Positions 1-9,426 of a stretch of 35,867 nt of DNA are shown piece after piece. The notes beneath the pieces were generated by a model, which made no database searches, had not been told where the DNA came from, and saw only the letters and a program-made list of their open reading frames with translations. Position 1 is the first letter of the stretch; the number at the start of each line of letters is the position of its first letter. Origin of the DNA: Tritrichomonas foetus (taxonomy: Eukaryota; Parabasalia; Tritrichomonadida; Tritrichomonadidae); NCBI GenBank assembly GCA_001839685.1, contig MLAK01001012.1:3465-39331 (forward strand), read 5' to 3'. A program made the translations under genes and the position numbers.

Positions 1-491
1 TTTCTCTTTTGATATTTTCCTTTCTCTTTTGATACTTCCTTCTTTCTGTTTAAAAATTCCATGAGGTTTTGAGCGTGAGTTTTTCTCTTTGAGAGATTAT
101 GCATCTTTGAGACATAGAATACTCTGAAATTATCTTCCAATATTTCCAAATTTGTCGATATGCCTCGTAAATTCCATATATAACAAGTCTTTAACAAGTA
201 TTACATGTAAGTCGTTGATAGTACTGCTATTCAAAAATACACTTTTTCCCTCAGTAATGATCTCTTTCACTCTTTCAGTATAAACAAAAAGATCTTATAA
301 ATATGTAAAGTTTGATTAAACTGTTTTTCTATTATAGTCACTTTGAATAAACAAAAAATGAGAAAAAAGCACTATAGAAAGCATTGATATCTATATGTTT
401 ATTGAGCAACAGTATTAATTTAAAAATTAGCATAATTCCTTTTCATTGGTGAAGTTGATTGAAGGATTGTGAGTTCAATGAAACAAAGTCA
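1..491. other. AT-rich non-coding stretch at window start
   Basis: No credible coding frame is visible. The first 39 bases are two near-identical 20-base units (TTTCTCTTTTGATA followed by a short T/C run), so a pyrimidine-rich tandem repeat probably continues to the left of the window. The rest is AT-rich sequence without a recognisable element. Confidence 0.5.
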
Positions 492-1077
492 CTATTGTAT
501 TTTTCTTGTTAATTGAAGTGTTCCGGCTTCTGGAGGAGGAGAATTTCTAATTTCAGCAAATAAAAAACCTATTCTACAGAGAACTGAAACTGCACTTTCC
601 AACATTTTTGATAATAGTTCTTCGTTATTCCAATCATGATCAAGATTAAATATAGTGCTAGTTATTAGTATATAGCATGATATCATCAAGAAGGGCATAA
701 TATGGAATTCCAATAGCAATGTTGACTATTTAATAGCCTGTAGCTTTCTCAAATGGAACAAATTGATCAAAATACATGATATTGTAATCATTATAATGAT
801 TACAACTAGTTCTCTATGAAATAACTTTAACACCTTCTATCAGAAGCAATTGAAAATCATGATTTCCTGAAACATATTTAATTTTAATTCCTTGTAAGCT
901 TTCATTTAGACTAAAGTGATTTGAACTGATTGGTTTGTTTTCATCCATTAGCATACCCAAAGCTTCACCAAATGAAATTATATAAATAACATAATTTTTC
1001 ATCGAGATAATCATTCTCGGAGGATCACTACCAAAAGTAACATGCATAATGACATGTTTACTTCCTCTGACAACCAT
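492..1077 (-). pseudogene. possible decayed gene remnant (two short ORFs in different frames)
   Basis: Two minus-strand open stretches, at 814-1077 (87 codons, starting with ATG) and 492-719 (75 codons, no ATG at its start), lie in different frames. A third frame between them is also partly open and reads plausibly (YFDQFVPFEKATGY). This mix of short frames interrupted by stops is what a gene eroded by frameshifts and nonsense changes looks like. I do not recognise a family in any piece. It could equally be chance open frames in AT-rich DNA, hence the low confidence. Confidence 0.2.
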
Positions 1078-1543
1078 ACAGTGTAAATCTCAATTTGAAA
1101 TACATTTAATATCATCTGTGTGAAAATTAACCAATTCGATTGATTGGATAATTTGGTGATCATCTGAGAGTCCAAATTTAGGATTCAATTAAGATATTAC
1201 AGAAAGAATAATACAATAATTTACCTCAGAGCTGTATTACATCTTAATTTTTGATCTGTTTATAGTGATAGAGTTTGTTATAGATACAGCTATATATAGT
1301 TTAGACATTTTAGTTCACATTGGATAAATAAAATAGACAAAATATAACGGAAAAACATCGATTTTTTATTAAAAACAGATCTACAAAATCAAACGCAAAC
1401 AATTAGTTACTTTTTTCAAATTTTCCGAAACGAATGTAAGTGAAAAAAGTTTCATTTTATGATTTTCATGTATATTTTCTCATAGGTGAACATTTCATAT
1501 CTTAAAAGTTTAATATATAGGTGAAAAGTAGATTTCAATTTAG
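1078..1543. other. AT-rich intergenic stretch
   Basis: No supported gene, RNA or repeat is seen here. The sequence lies downstream, on the minus strand, of the broken small gene that ends at 1544. Confidence 0.5.
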
Positions 1544-2254
1544 TTAATCTTGATCATTCTGATAAGATTGGCAGAAATTAAGAATATGTTGTAATTTGGA
1601 CTGATTTTCATCTGATAATTCTAAATCATGTTCAACAATTGAATTTAAAAGAATGGATAATCTTTCTATAACTAAATGATCAAATGTGACTAAATCAAAT
1701 AAACGAATAATAATATCTAAAAGATATATTATTGAAGCTGAAGAACAATCATCTTCAATAAAATCTAAAAGAAAATGAATGTTTGAAATTTCAAATTCAT
1801 TTATGATACTTTGAATTTCTCCACCACACCCACACCTTCCCTGCTCAAGGATATATGTACAATAACTAAATAATGATTCCCTTCTAACAATAGATGGTTT
1901 CTTACTAGATATAATAGATTTTATCATTGCTAATAAATTATACTGAACAACAATTCTCGAATTCTGTTTAATTTTTTCACGGAGAAAAGAGTTCATTGGA
2001 GGCCAATGTTTATTCCATAAATTTGCATAAATTTGGTTCATTTCATTAGAAATTCATATCATAACTTCATCTAGATTAATCATTTCTTTATTACCAAATC
2101 GCATAATCTGTACTAGAATTTCCATAGAAACTCTTGCAATATCAATCTCCATGATATTATGTGAAAAAAAAATGTGAAAAAATTTGGTTGACTTAATAAC
2201 ATTGTTTCCTGCTGGAGTACTAGCCGTACATGAAACTAATTTTTCATTTAACAT
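1544..2254 (-). pseudogene. small helical-repeat-like protein gene with an in-frame TGA
   Basis: Two ORFs, 2254-2054 (66 codons) and 2041-1544 (165 codons), are in the same frame. Only a TGA at 2056-2054 and four further sense codons separate them, so they look like one 236-codon gene broken by a single nonsense codon. The product would be alpha-helical and leucine/isoleucine-rich (for example SIIYLLDIIIRLFDLVTF), resembling armadillo-like hypothetical proteins, but I recognise no named family. A CysGlyCysGlyGly segment (CGCGG) lies near the middle of the second part. Upstream of the ATG, a TCACA on the minus strand (2279-2275) fits the trichomonad initiator rule TCA-Py-(T/A), so the promoter may be intact. 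Alternatives are a functional short protein starting at the second ATG (2041), stop readthrough, or a sequencing error. Confidence 0.45.
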
Positions 2255-2691
2255 GATTTCTTCTATTCGAATATTGTGAAGATATTATACATAGGGAAGC
2301 CTTTCTGAAAATTCTGAGAGATTGACTACTAATTTAGTTGGAATACCAAAATATGAGTTGGCATTTGTGGACCACTAACTGTAGATGCTTAAAATTGTCA
2401 TTTTTTACAAAAAAATAAATAAATGAAAATGCATATAGAATCAATCCCTAAAAATTTCATTACTTCATCTATTTCATTCGTCATAAATGTTAAGCTCTTT
2501 CATTTATACTTATATTTGTTTTTTTAAATCAAAAGATAAGAATGAATTCGAATGAAAATCTTCTAACATAAAAAAATTGAATGAAATATAAACAGAAAAA
2601 TTTAAAATCTATAAACTTTTATAAATCATAATAAGAGATATTATTATCATCCACATAATTATATATAAATATTAATATCATTGAGAGTATT
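2255..2691. other. AT-rich intergenic stretch
   Basis: This gap lies between the 3' end of the RNase III-like gene and the start of the broken small gene, both on the minus strand. Apart from the initiator-like TCACA at its left edge, nothing is recognised. Confidence 0.5.
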
Positions 2692-4209
2692 TCATTCAGT
2701 CAGCCCGCTTTCATGTGTTTCTTCAGTTCTATGCCTATGCCTTCTTCTCCTTCGTGGAAACAGATTAAAAACAGGAATGAAATGTTCAACAACAATTTTC
2801 TCGATGCTATCATAATCATTTGTAAGAAACATTCCACCAATGAAGATTTTCAATTGTCTTGATGATGGAAAACCAATTTGTTGGGCAATTTCATTAAGCG
2901 ATTCCTTTTTCATTTTTCGTTCAATTAAAAGGATATCTTCATCATTCTTCATTCTTGAAAAGACATAGCGTGCAAATGATGATTTTAGAAATGCAGATCC
3001 AATCATTTTACATTTTTGTTGAATTTCTGTTCCTTGTGTGAAAGCATCTAAAGCAGGTGGATTCAAACCATTAATAACATAATTCTTTGCATAGTTTGGC
3101 ATATTTTGTGATGGTTTAATATTTGTTATTTCATTATTTAAACACAATTTTATAGAATTAACAGTTTTGGTCAATTGGTTTGCATTTAAATAATTATCAT
3201 CGATATCGAAAATTCGTTGTTTCCAAAACTCTGTAATGCTTTGAAAGCCATTCAAATAGAAAATCACACCAGATAGTGCTTCGAAACAATCTGCTGGAAC
3301 TTTTTCTTCATCTATCGGTCCAATTACACACTTTTCAAAATTGAATTGCGCGCCAATGACATTAAAAATTGAGTTTGAAATTGATTTGCCATATTTATGG
3401 TTAATATAGTAAAGTGGTTGGTCAGGAAGTGCTTTGATGATATCAATAATAACACACAAGCTCAGAATTGCATCACCTAACTTTTCGAATGAATTGTGAT
3501 TATGTGTAAATGAAGGAATAAATTCAACAGTGAAGGCTTCAATAAGAAAAGGAAAAATTGATTCATTAAGTGACAAATTTCTGAGTAAATTTGACAAATT
3601 TCCAATTCGGAAAATAATTGAACGAAAATAAATTATGAACTTGAGAAGACCAAAATTATGATTCACTGGAAAAATTGAATCATTTGTGAATTGAAATTCG
3701 TTATTTGGGAATAATTTATCAATATTCAAATTTTCTGGAATATTCTCTTTAAGCATAATTAAATCGTGCAAAGCCGTATAAGTTTCGTTCGAGTGGTGGT
3801 TGGGATCGTTTAAAACAAATAAATTTGGATTTTCGGGCATTTTATAAATATCTGATAAATTGATTCCGGAATTGAGGAAAGCCGTTGCAAACGAATAGAG
3901 AATTTCTGAATGAGTAGTCGCGAATTCGAGGTTCAAATTTTCGTTCGAGGCGGGAATGAAAAATATATCTTGGGATTTATTATCTTTGAATTCTGGATTA
4001 AGTGACGATAGAATTTTGTTTGTAATTTGAAGCATCTTCTTTTTTTGGACCCATCCGAGGTTTTCTTCGCCGTTTGGTCGAATTGAAAAATGGCCCCACG
4101 TTGCTTTGTCGCTCTCGCGAATTGGATCATGCAATAGCGGTAGAATGCTATACATGAGTCCACATATGGATTCGTCGAGAAAAATAGAATAGCGATTATA
4201 GTGGGTCAT
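2692..4209 (-). CDS. Dicer-like protein with two RNase III folds, the second degenerate
   Basis: The 505-residue product probably cuts double-stranded RNA. Residues about 188-335 match an RNase III domain: FEKLGDAIL (241-249) corresponds to the signature LEFLGDAVL, and ADCFEALSG (306-314) to the second acidic motif. The four catalytic acids are present as E242, D246, D307 and E310. Residues about 395-485 look like a second RNase III fold (KMIGSAFL, then NEIAQQIGF, then LKIFIGGMF), but the first Asp is replaced by Ser405 and the second acidic pair is absent. A hydrophobic, Arg-containing segment before domain 1 (FIIYFRSIIFRIGN) resembles the helix preceding RNase IIIa in Dicer and Drosha. No helicase or clear PAZ domain is seen in the N-terminal 185 residues. 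The C-terminus has a basic run (RRRRRHRHR, 486-494), possibly for RNA binding or nuclear import. The start is an ATG just downstream of an Inr-like TCATTAT. It is divergent from the kinase gene. Catalytic assignment is good; the name Dicer-like is inference from domain pairing. Confidence 0.75.
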   Translation of the reverse strand: MTHYNRYSIFLDESICGLMYSILPLLHDPIRESDKATWGHFSIRPNGEENLGWVQKKKMLQITNKILSSLNPEFKDNKSQDIFFIPASNENLNLEFATTHSEILYSFATAFLNSGINLSDIYKMPENPNLFVLNDPNHHSNETYTALHDLIMLKENIPENLNIDKLFPNNEFQFTNDSIFPVNHNFGLLKFIIYFRSIIFRIGNLSNLLRNLSLNESIFPFLIEAFTVEFIPSFTHNHNSFEKLGDAILSLCVIIDIIKALPDQPLYYINHKYGKSISNSIFNVIGAQFNFEKCVIGPIDEEKVPADCFEALSGVIFYLNGFQSITEFWKQRIFDIDDNYLNANQLTKTVNSIKLCLNNEITNIKPSQNMPNYAKNYVINGLNPPALDAFTQGTEIQQKCKMIGSAFLKSSFARYVFSRMKNDEDILLIERKMKKESLNEIAQQIGFPSSRQLKIFIGGMFLTNDYDSIEKIVVEHFIPVFNLFPRRRRRHRHRTEETHESGLTE

Positions 4210-4213
4210 GAGT

Positions 4214-4220
4214 ATAATGA
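4214..4220 (-). promoter_or_regulatory. Inr-like initiator TCATTAT
   Basis: On the minus strand TCATTAT lies four bases before the ATG of the RNase III-like gene, matching the trichomonad initiator TCA-Py-(T/A) and implying a leader of under 10 nt. Confidence 0.55.
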
Positions 4221-4710
4221 CATGTTACCTGCAAAGATATCGCATCAGATTTTGGTCATTCAAATCGAAGCATTTTCAGATATTATTCGGTCAGTTAATC
4301 ATTTCATTCTAGCCAGATAAATTATTAAAAAGTTATCATCCCATCAGGAAGCATTATCGTTTTTATCTCGAGTGATAAATCTTAATATTCGTAATAAATA
4401 TAATATTTGATTTAGTTAAACACTATATATTTAGATTTTTACACAGATATAGCAGTAAATTCGCGATTCTCTAATTTCGAATTCCAATTGAAATATCCAT
4501 TCTTTTATCATCAAGCAATAAATAAGATAAAACAGTAATTAACTTCATATTAGGATAAAAATTCAAATTTTTCAGGTTCGATATTTAATTGCCAATTCAA
4601 GAATGATGGCACTATATAGTTTACATTTATTTCGATAAAAGTGAACATAAAGATTGTTCAAATTTTCAAGCATTCTAATCATTTCATTAAAAGCTGGTTG
4701 AGAATTTATG

Positions 4711-4717
4711 TCATTTT
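4711..4717 (+). promoter_or_regulatory. Inr-like initiator TCATTTT before the kinase
   Basis: TCATTTT fits TCA-Py-(T/A) and would give a leader of about 48 nt before the ATG at 4761. Another candidate (TCATTAA) lies at 4684-4690, so the exact start of transcription is uncertain. Confidence 0.35.
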
Positions 4718-4760
4718 GGTGACGGACAAGTGGAAATTTCTGAGAAAGCCAAACTTTTTG

Positions 4761-6714
4761 ATGAAAAGCCAAAAAAAGTTTGGCAACTATATCATCGAAA
4801 GAACCCTGGGAACAGGCACGACAGGCAAAGTCAAACTCGGTCGAGATTCGCGAACAGAGAAAAGAGTTGCAATCAAAATAATCAATAAATCAATTTTCAA
4901 GGCGCATCCAACTTTACTTCAAAAGATACAGCGGGAAATTGCACTCATGCGTTTGATAGACCATCCAAATATTCTAGGGCTCGTCGAAGTGATCGAAAGT
5001 AAATCACGAATTTATATTGTTGAGCAGTACGCCTCAAAAGGGTCTCTATTTAATGTAATTCAGACACTTACAGTTAATCAAGCATTTGATTATTTTAGAC
5101 AAATTATTTATGGATTAGATTATTTGCATCAGCACGGAATTTGCCATCGCGATTTAAAACCAGAAAATTTGTTGTTGGATTATGCAAATCAGATATTAAT
5201 TGCTGATTTTGGCTTTGCCTGCTGGATGCCTGATAACGTTGCTCATACTTCATGCGGATCACCTCACTATGCAGCACCCGAGGTGACTCATGGTGGCCAA
5301 TACGATGGGTGCGCTGCAGATGTGTGGAGTAGTGGCGTAATTTTATATGCAATGATTAATGTTTGTATTATTTTATTAATTTCTATGATGCTTTTTTTAT
5401 TCAACTTTTATCAAACTCAAAACAAATCAATTAATCTAAGACTAGTATTTATTGTTATATTATTGTGATTATTATCGTTATGTTATTGTGATTATTATCG
5501 TTATGTTATTGTGATTATTATCGTTATGTTATTGTGATTATTATTGCTATCTTTTTATTTTTTTTTAACAAATCCATGAATATGACCAATCAATATACGA
5601 TGAATTGTTTCGAAAACAATTTACATTATCCAAAAAAGTATAAAAATGATAAAGTAGAATAAAAAATGCATCATAGAACTAAATTTTGATTGAAGCTAAC
5701 ACACAGGGATTTTTACCATTTGACGATGATTCTATTCGAAAAACCATAAAAAGAATCAGGAAAGCAAAATATAGAATGCCTAATTCTATCGATCCTGTTA
5801 TTCAAGATTTGATTAAAAAGATTCTAACAGCTGATCCATCCAAAAGAATCACAATTAAACAAATTAAACAACATCCCGCAATTCGTATTGGCCTTCCTTA
5901 CACTTACTACTTACCTGCCCCATTTCCAATTCCAACATTGACCAATCCAATTGTTATTTCTTCACAAAATGATTCTACTTTAGATTCTCTTCAACAAATT
6001 GGATTTGTTGATCGTTCAAACCTTCTCACTTTACTTCAATCTGATACACCAAACATGGCAAAAGTATTTTATTTAATGCTAACTCAACCTTTTGATTTAG
6101 AAACATTACCCTGGGGAAAGCCCATGATGAGTCGATCTTATCCAAATTTAATATTTGAACATCCATTTGTTTTCCCTGTTGATTATGATTCAAATTATAC
6201 TGATCCATTCGACCTAAGCAGTTCTCAGCAAAGTTCCCCTTATAACTCACCATTAAATGCATCAGTATATAATATGGATCAATCTGATTGGGTTCCAAAT
6301 CCACCTCAAATTATTTATGAACAAGAACAAAACATTCGAAATATTTCTTTATCTATGCCTTTATTAATGCTTACCTTACAAAAGTTTTTCACTGAAAAAG
6401 AATACGATTGGTTTCATCCGAATGATCGAACAATAGTAACTAAGCAAATATCCATGAGTTTACCTTTTTATATCACATTACTTGGAATTTATGATGAAAA
6501 GGATATAACTAAAATTACCTTGTGTGTAAAAATGACAAAAGGCACGGCTGATGATTTTTACATGTTTTTTGAAATGACAAGAAGTCTTTTGAGCTCTTAT
6601 ATCGAGATTGTATCTGATATTGAACTTAATGACTTTAATACCCTTGGTAATCAACCAAATGTAGAAATGGATGTAGAAGATTACGCCCCTGACCAGAATT
6701 GCAATCCTATGTGA
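4761..6714 (+). CDS. AMPK/SNF1-family serine/threonine kinase, two exons (4761-5360 and 5707-6714)
   Basis: Joining the exons gives a 535-residue protein kinase. Exon 1 is exactly 200 codons and carries the glycine loop (GTGTTG, 17-22), VAIK Lys39, Glu59, the HRD loop (129-131, in HRDLKPENLL), DFG (149-151) and APE (172-174). The activation loop TSCGSPHYAAPE (Thr163) is the site phosphorylated in AMPK-family kinases. Exon 1 ends ILYAMIN and exon 2 starts GFLPFDDDSIRK, which rebuilds the usual lobe sequence without a gap. After the kinase domain comes a low-complexity linker and a C-terminal segment (about 410-510) that resembles a KA1/AMPK-alpha C-terminal fold; that part is tentative. All catalytic residues are present, so an active kinase in energy or polarity signalling is likely. 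The ATG at 4761 was chosen because the longer frame upstream opens only with GTG. Confidence 0.88.
5361..5706 (+). other. spliceosomal intron, 346 nt, phase 0
   Basis: The intron starts GTTTGT (5361-5366) and ends GCTAACACACAG (5695-5706), the fused branch-point plus 3' splice-site motif known from trichomonads. Reading through gives a hydrophobic tail and a stop at 5466-5468. Removing the intron restores the conserved kinase sequence in frame, between Asn200 and Gly201. Confidence 0.9.
5455..5546 (+). repeat. four tandem copies of a 23-bp unit inside the intron
   Basis: Copies begin at 5455, 5478, 5501 and 5524. The two middle copies are identical (TTATGTTATTGTGATTATTA plus TCG). The first differs by one base and the last by one base near its end. 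Copy number probably varies between strains. Confidence 0.9.
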
Positions 6715-7661
6715 TATATTTGGTGTGAATTTTCTTTTCCATATATATTGTGTTTCGGATGTTTCTTGCTGTTTTTTATTAATGATATAAATTTTATATT
6801 TATGTTATATTTATGCTATGTTTATGTTATATTGTTATTATTATTGTTGAAAAATAAATAATATATTATATTACATTCTTTTTTCTTGAACGATGTTCTT
6901 ACTCGGAAGCGATATCATGTTATGCTGTACCAGTGATAGTAACTAGATTAAATTACTGTATTGTCGACAATTATGCATGTTGATCAAAGTTTCACCAACA
7001 TTCGATTTTTCGAAAAATTGATCGTTTTCTAGAAATTGAAAGTTATTGGTTGCTTTCTCAATCACATTGTGAAAATTAGTAAAGAATCTCGTTGTGAATA
7101 TTTTTATCACTGAACATTATGACTTTCTTTTACGACTTCCGAATCAAAAGATAAGATGATAATTAATTTCGATATGGTCATCCTTTTGAAAGAAAATTTT
7201 CCATTTTCCCTAATTAAATCCCATTAAAAGACATGATAATATCTTTCTTGGTCCTTTAAATTGATTTCAGATAAGAAATTTTTTCTTTTCGTGCTTCTTT
7301 CTCTAATTATCATTAAAATTCAAATTTATTACAATGTTAGAACGACCTTAGACATCGAATTTTTTTATCTTTTTCGCGGGGTAATCAATACAATATCCGC
7401 TACAATTGCTAAAAATAATTGAATGACCTTATCAATTTAAATAAACGGTTCTGTATGAATTTTGAATGTTACATTAATCAATTTGAATAGAGTTCAATCA
7501 ACACAATTATTTCTGAGATATCAACAACTTTTTATATTTATAATCATCCAGCAGTATTGAACATTTTCTTAGATTTCCACAAAGGATTGAATGCATATTC
7601 AAAATCACATAGCAAAAAGTGAAAGGCAAGAAGACCACTTCACCTTTTTCATTTTTATAAA
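6715..7661. other. AT-rich intergenic stretch
   Basis: The 947 bp between the kinase and the RRM gene contain short TTTATGTTATA-like repeats near 6795-6850 and the Inr-like site at 7649. I see no convincing gene or structural RNA. Confidence 0.5.
7649..7655 (+). promoter_or_regulatory. Inr-like initiator TCATTTT
   Basis: TCATTTT lies 6 bases before the ATG of the RRM gene and fits the trichomonad initiator TCA-Py-(T/A). Confidence 0.55.
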
Positions 7662-8090
7662 ATGTCAAGTGATGAAGGAAGTAGCCCACAAGATGGATGC
7701 ACAATTCATGTTGGCCAACTCAAGTGGGAGGTTACAGAAGACGACCTCCTTGACTATTTCAAAGAATTCGGAAAAGTAAAATCAACTCGCGTCCCGACTG
7801 ACCCAAAGGGCCGTTCCCGCGGCTTTGGTTTTGTTGAATTCGCTACAAAAGACGCCGCTGAAGCAGCTGTTGAAAAGACAAACGGAATCGAGTGGAAAGG
7901 CAGAAATTTATCTGTATCAATTTCTCATCCTCGTTCGAAAGATGATGGCGACAGAAATGGTGGCCGTCGTGGCGAGCGCCGTGATCGTGACGACCGCCGT
8001 GGTGGTGGCTACAGAGACAGAGGCGACCGTGGAGACCGTCGTGACCGTCGCGATGACCGTCGTGGTGGATACAGGGAGAGAAACTACTAA
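7662..8090 (+). CDS. small glycine/arginine-rich RRM RNA-binding protein
   Basis: The 142-residue protein has one RNA recognition motif followed by a charged tail. RNP2 is IHVGQL (15-20) and RNP1 is RGFGFVEF (53-60), both intact, so the domain should bind single-stranded RNA. Residues about 92-142 are Arg/Asp/Gly-rich with repeated RGDR, DRRDRR and RGG-like pieces, a common arrangement in small glycine-rich RNA-binding proteins and SR-like splicing factors. The likely role is mRNA processing or stability in the nucleus or cytoplasm; the exact partner cannot be told. Codon use is more GC-rich than the surroundings, as expected for a well-expressed gene. The ATG follows an initiator-like TCATTTT, and the stop codon overlaps a TAAA. 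Confidence 0.88.
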   Translation: MSSDEGSSPQDGCTIHVGQLKWEVTEDDLLDYFKEFGKVKSTRVPTDPKGRSRGFGFVEFATKDAAEAAVEKTNGIEWKGRNLSVSISHPRSKDDGDRNGGRRGERRDRDDRRGGGYRDRGDRGDRRDRRDDRRGGYRERNY

Positions 8091-9426
8091 ATTGATCATA
8101 TAATTATATAAGTGGGTTTTCCTTAATTGGATCATCTCGTTGTTGTTTCGTATTTGGTTTCGTGTAATATTATCTAGTTGTTGGTTTTATAAGAATTTGT
8201 GATTATTGTTGTTCAGTTTAGATTAATGGGCATGTTTTTTGGCGCAAAATAGGCTCCAATTAATTTGGATTAACGGTGGTTAACATTTAATGAAGTGAAT
8301 TTCGGATAATTTTAGGAATTTTTTTCCTAAACGTGAATTTTAAGTTGGAGTCTTCAGTAATCAAAAGAATGTGAAATGAGAATTAGAGGTTGAATTCAAA
8401 AGATCACACAAACTTGATTATTGACAAACTATGTATAATTTTGTAATTTATATAAACATTGGTAATTATGGAAACTACGTTCCTTTTACTATTTTAAAAG
8501 ATTTTCATTTTGTCATTCTTTAATACAAATTCTACTAGCTAAGAGTTGGTCCATGTTTAAATCAATAGTTTTTAGTAAAACATATATAATATCATAAGTT
8601 TATAGAATTTTTATATTAATCCATGGATTTTATGAATGATACGATATAGTATGTACGTCGATTTTTGCTAACACACAAAATTATAAAGAACTTTCATTAC
8701 ATCTGAAAATGGACCAACTCTTATCACCTTAATTTCAATCATGAATCGATATGTTTTTCTTCATAAATGAACAATTTTAGATTCTATTCATTTTTATTTC
8801 ATCATTTATAAAAATCAATTAATTATAACCATTAACTTGATATCAGAACTATTCACGTGTTATTTCGAAACGTTCATTGTTTTCATTATCTTCAGTGTCT
8901 TTATAACTTAATTTTTATTTAAATCAAAATCATTATAGGCCATTTTATATTTTATTATTGATATATTCCCTGATAATGAATAAACATAGATATCTATAAA
9001 ACTAAAAATTAAAATTTGTGTTAGAATAACTGTTTTAATATGTTAGGTCCTTGCTTTTATTCATAACTGCCATCTTTTACAATTATTTTTGATGATTCAA
9101 TGATAGATTTTTAAGAAATGATGAAACAAAAATGAATAAAATCAAAAAAATTTTAAATTGTTCATTTATGATGAAAATTATATCGATTCATGAAGTTAAG
9201 GTGTTCAAATATAATGTAGGTTCTTAGTAATTTTGTGGTTAGCAAAAATCGACGTTCATACTGTATGATACATAAGGCCTTATATCAAAAGCTAGTTGGT
9301 GAATAAATGAATATGAAGAGAGAGATTTATGGAGTTACATATTTTTATTTTTGAGAAAAACATAAAAATAGAGTTAGTTTCCATATATCCAAAATTCCTA
9401 ATCATTATTAACTTCACCTTTTCCTT
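8091..9426. other. gene-free AT-rich region containing a long inverted repeat
   Basis: No coding frame is supported in these 1336 bp. The right-hand half is dominated by the inverted-repeat element at about 8640-9275 and a 15-bp inverted pair at 8540-8554 / 8709-8723. Confidence 0.55.
8640..9275. repeat. long imperfect inverted repeat, MITE-like
   Basis: Two arms of roughly 160 bp (about 8640-8815 and 9105-9275) are inverted copies around a spacer of about 290 bp. Perfectly paired blocks include 18 bp at 8655-8672 with 9238-9255 (ACGTCGATTTTTGCTAAC), 13 bp at 8740-8752 with 9180-9192 (CATGAATCGATAT), and 17 bp at 8761-8777 with 9155-9171 (TCATAAATGAACAATTT), with indels and mismatches between. 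No ORF in the spacer looks like a transposase. This fits an old non-autonomous DNA transposon with long terminal inverted repeats, or a simple inverted duplication. Confidence 0.65.

Larger units (their letters stand above)
4210..4760. other. divergent promoter region, RNase III-like gene / kinase gene
   Basis: This 551-bp AT-rich gap separates two divergent genes. It holds initiator-like sequences facing each: TCATTAT on the minus strand next to the RNase III-like ATG, and TCATTTT on the plus strand at 4711-4717 in front of the kinase. The kinase frame stays open back to 4641, but it contains no ATG before 4761 and the extra residues do not look kinase-like, so it is not included in the gene. 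Confidence 0.5.

Noticed and set aside
4641..4760. In-frame extension of the kinase upstream of the ATG at 4761
   Set aside because: It opens with GTG, contains no ATG, and the residues look like translated intergenic sequence.
7825..8135. Alternative frames over the glycine/arginine-rich RRM gene on both strands
   Set aside because: They mirror the repetitive charged tail of the real gene and have no RRM or other domain.
8668..8679. GCTAACACACAA resembling the intron 3' signal
   Set aside because: It lacks the terminal AG and lies in the inverted repeat with no exon next to it; the mirrored arm does not keep it.
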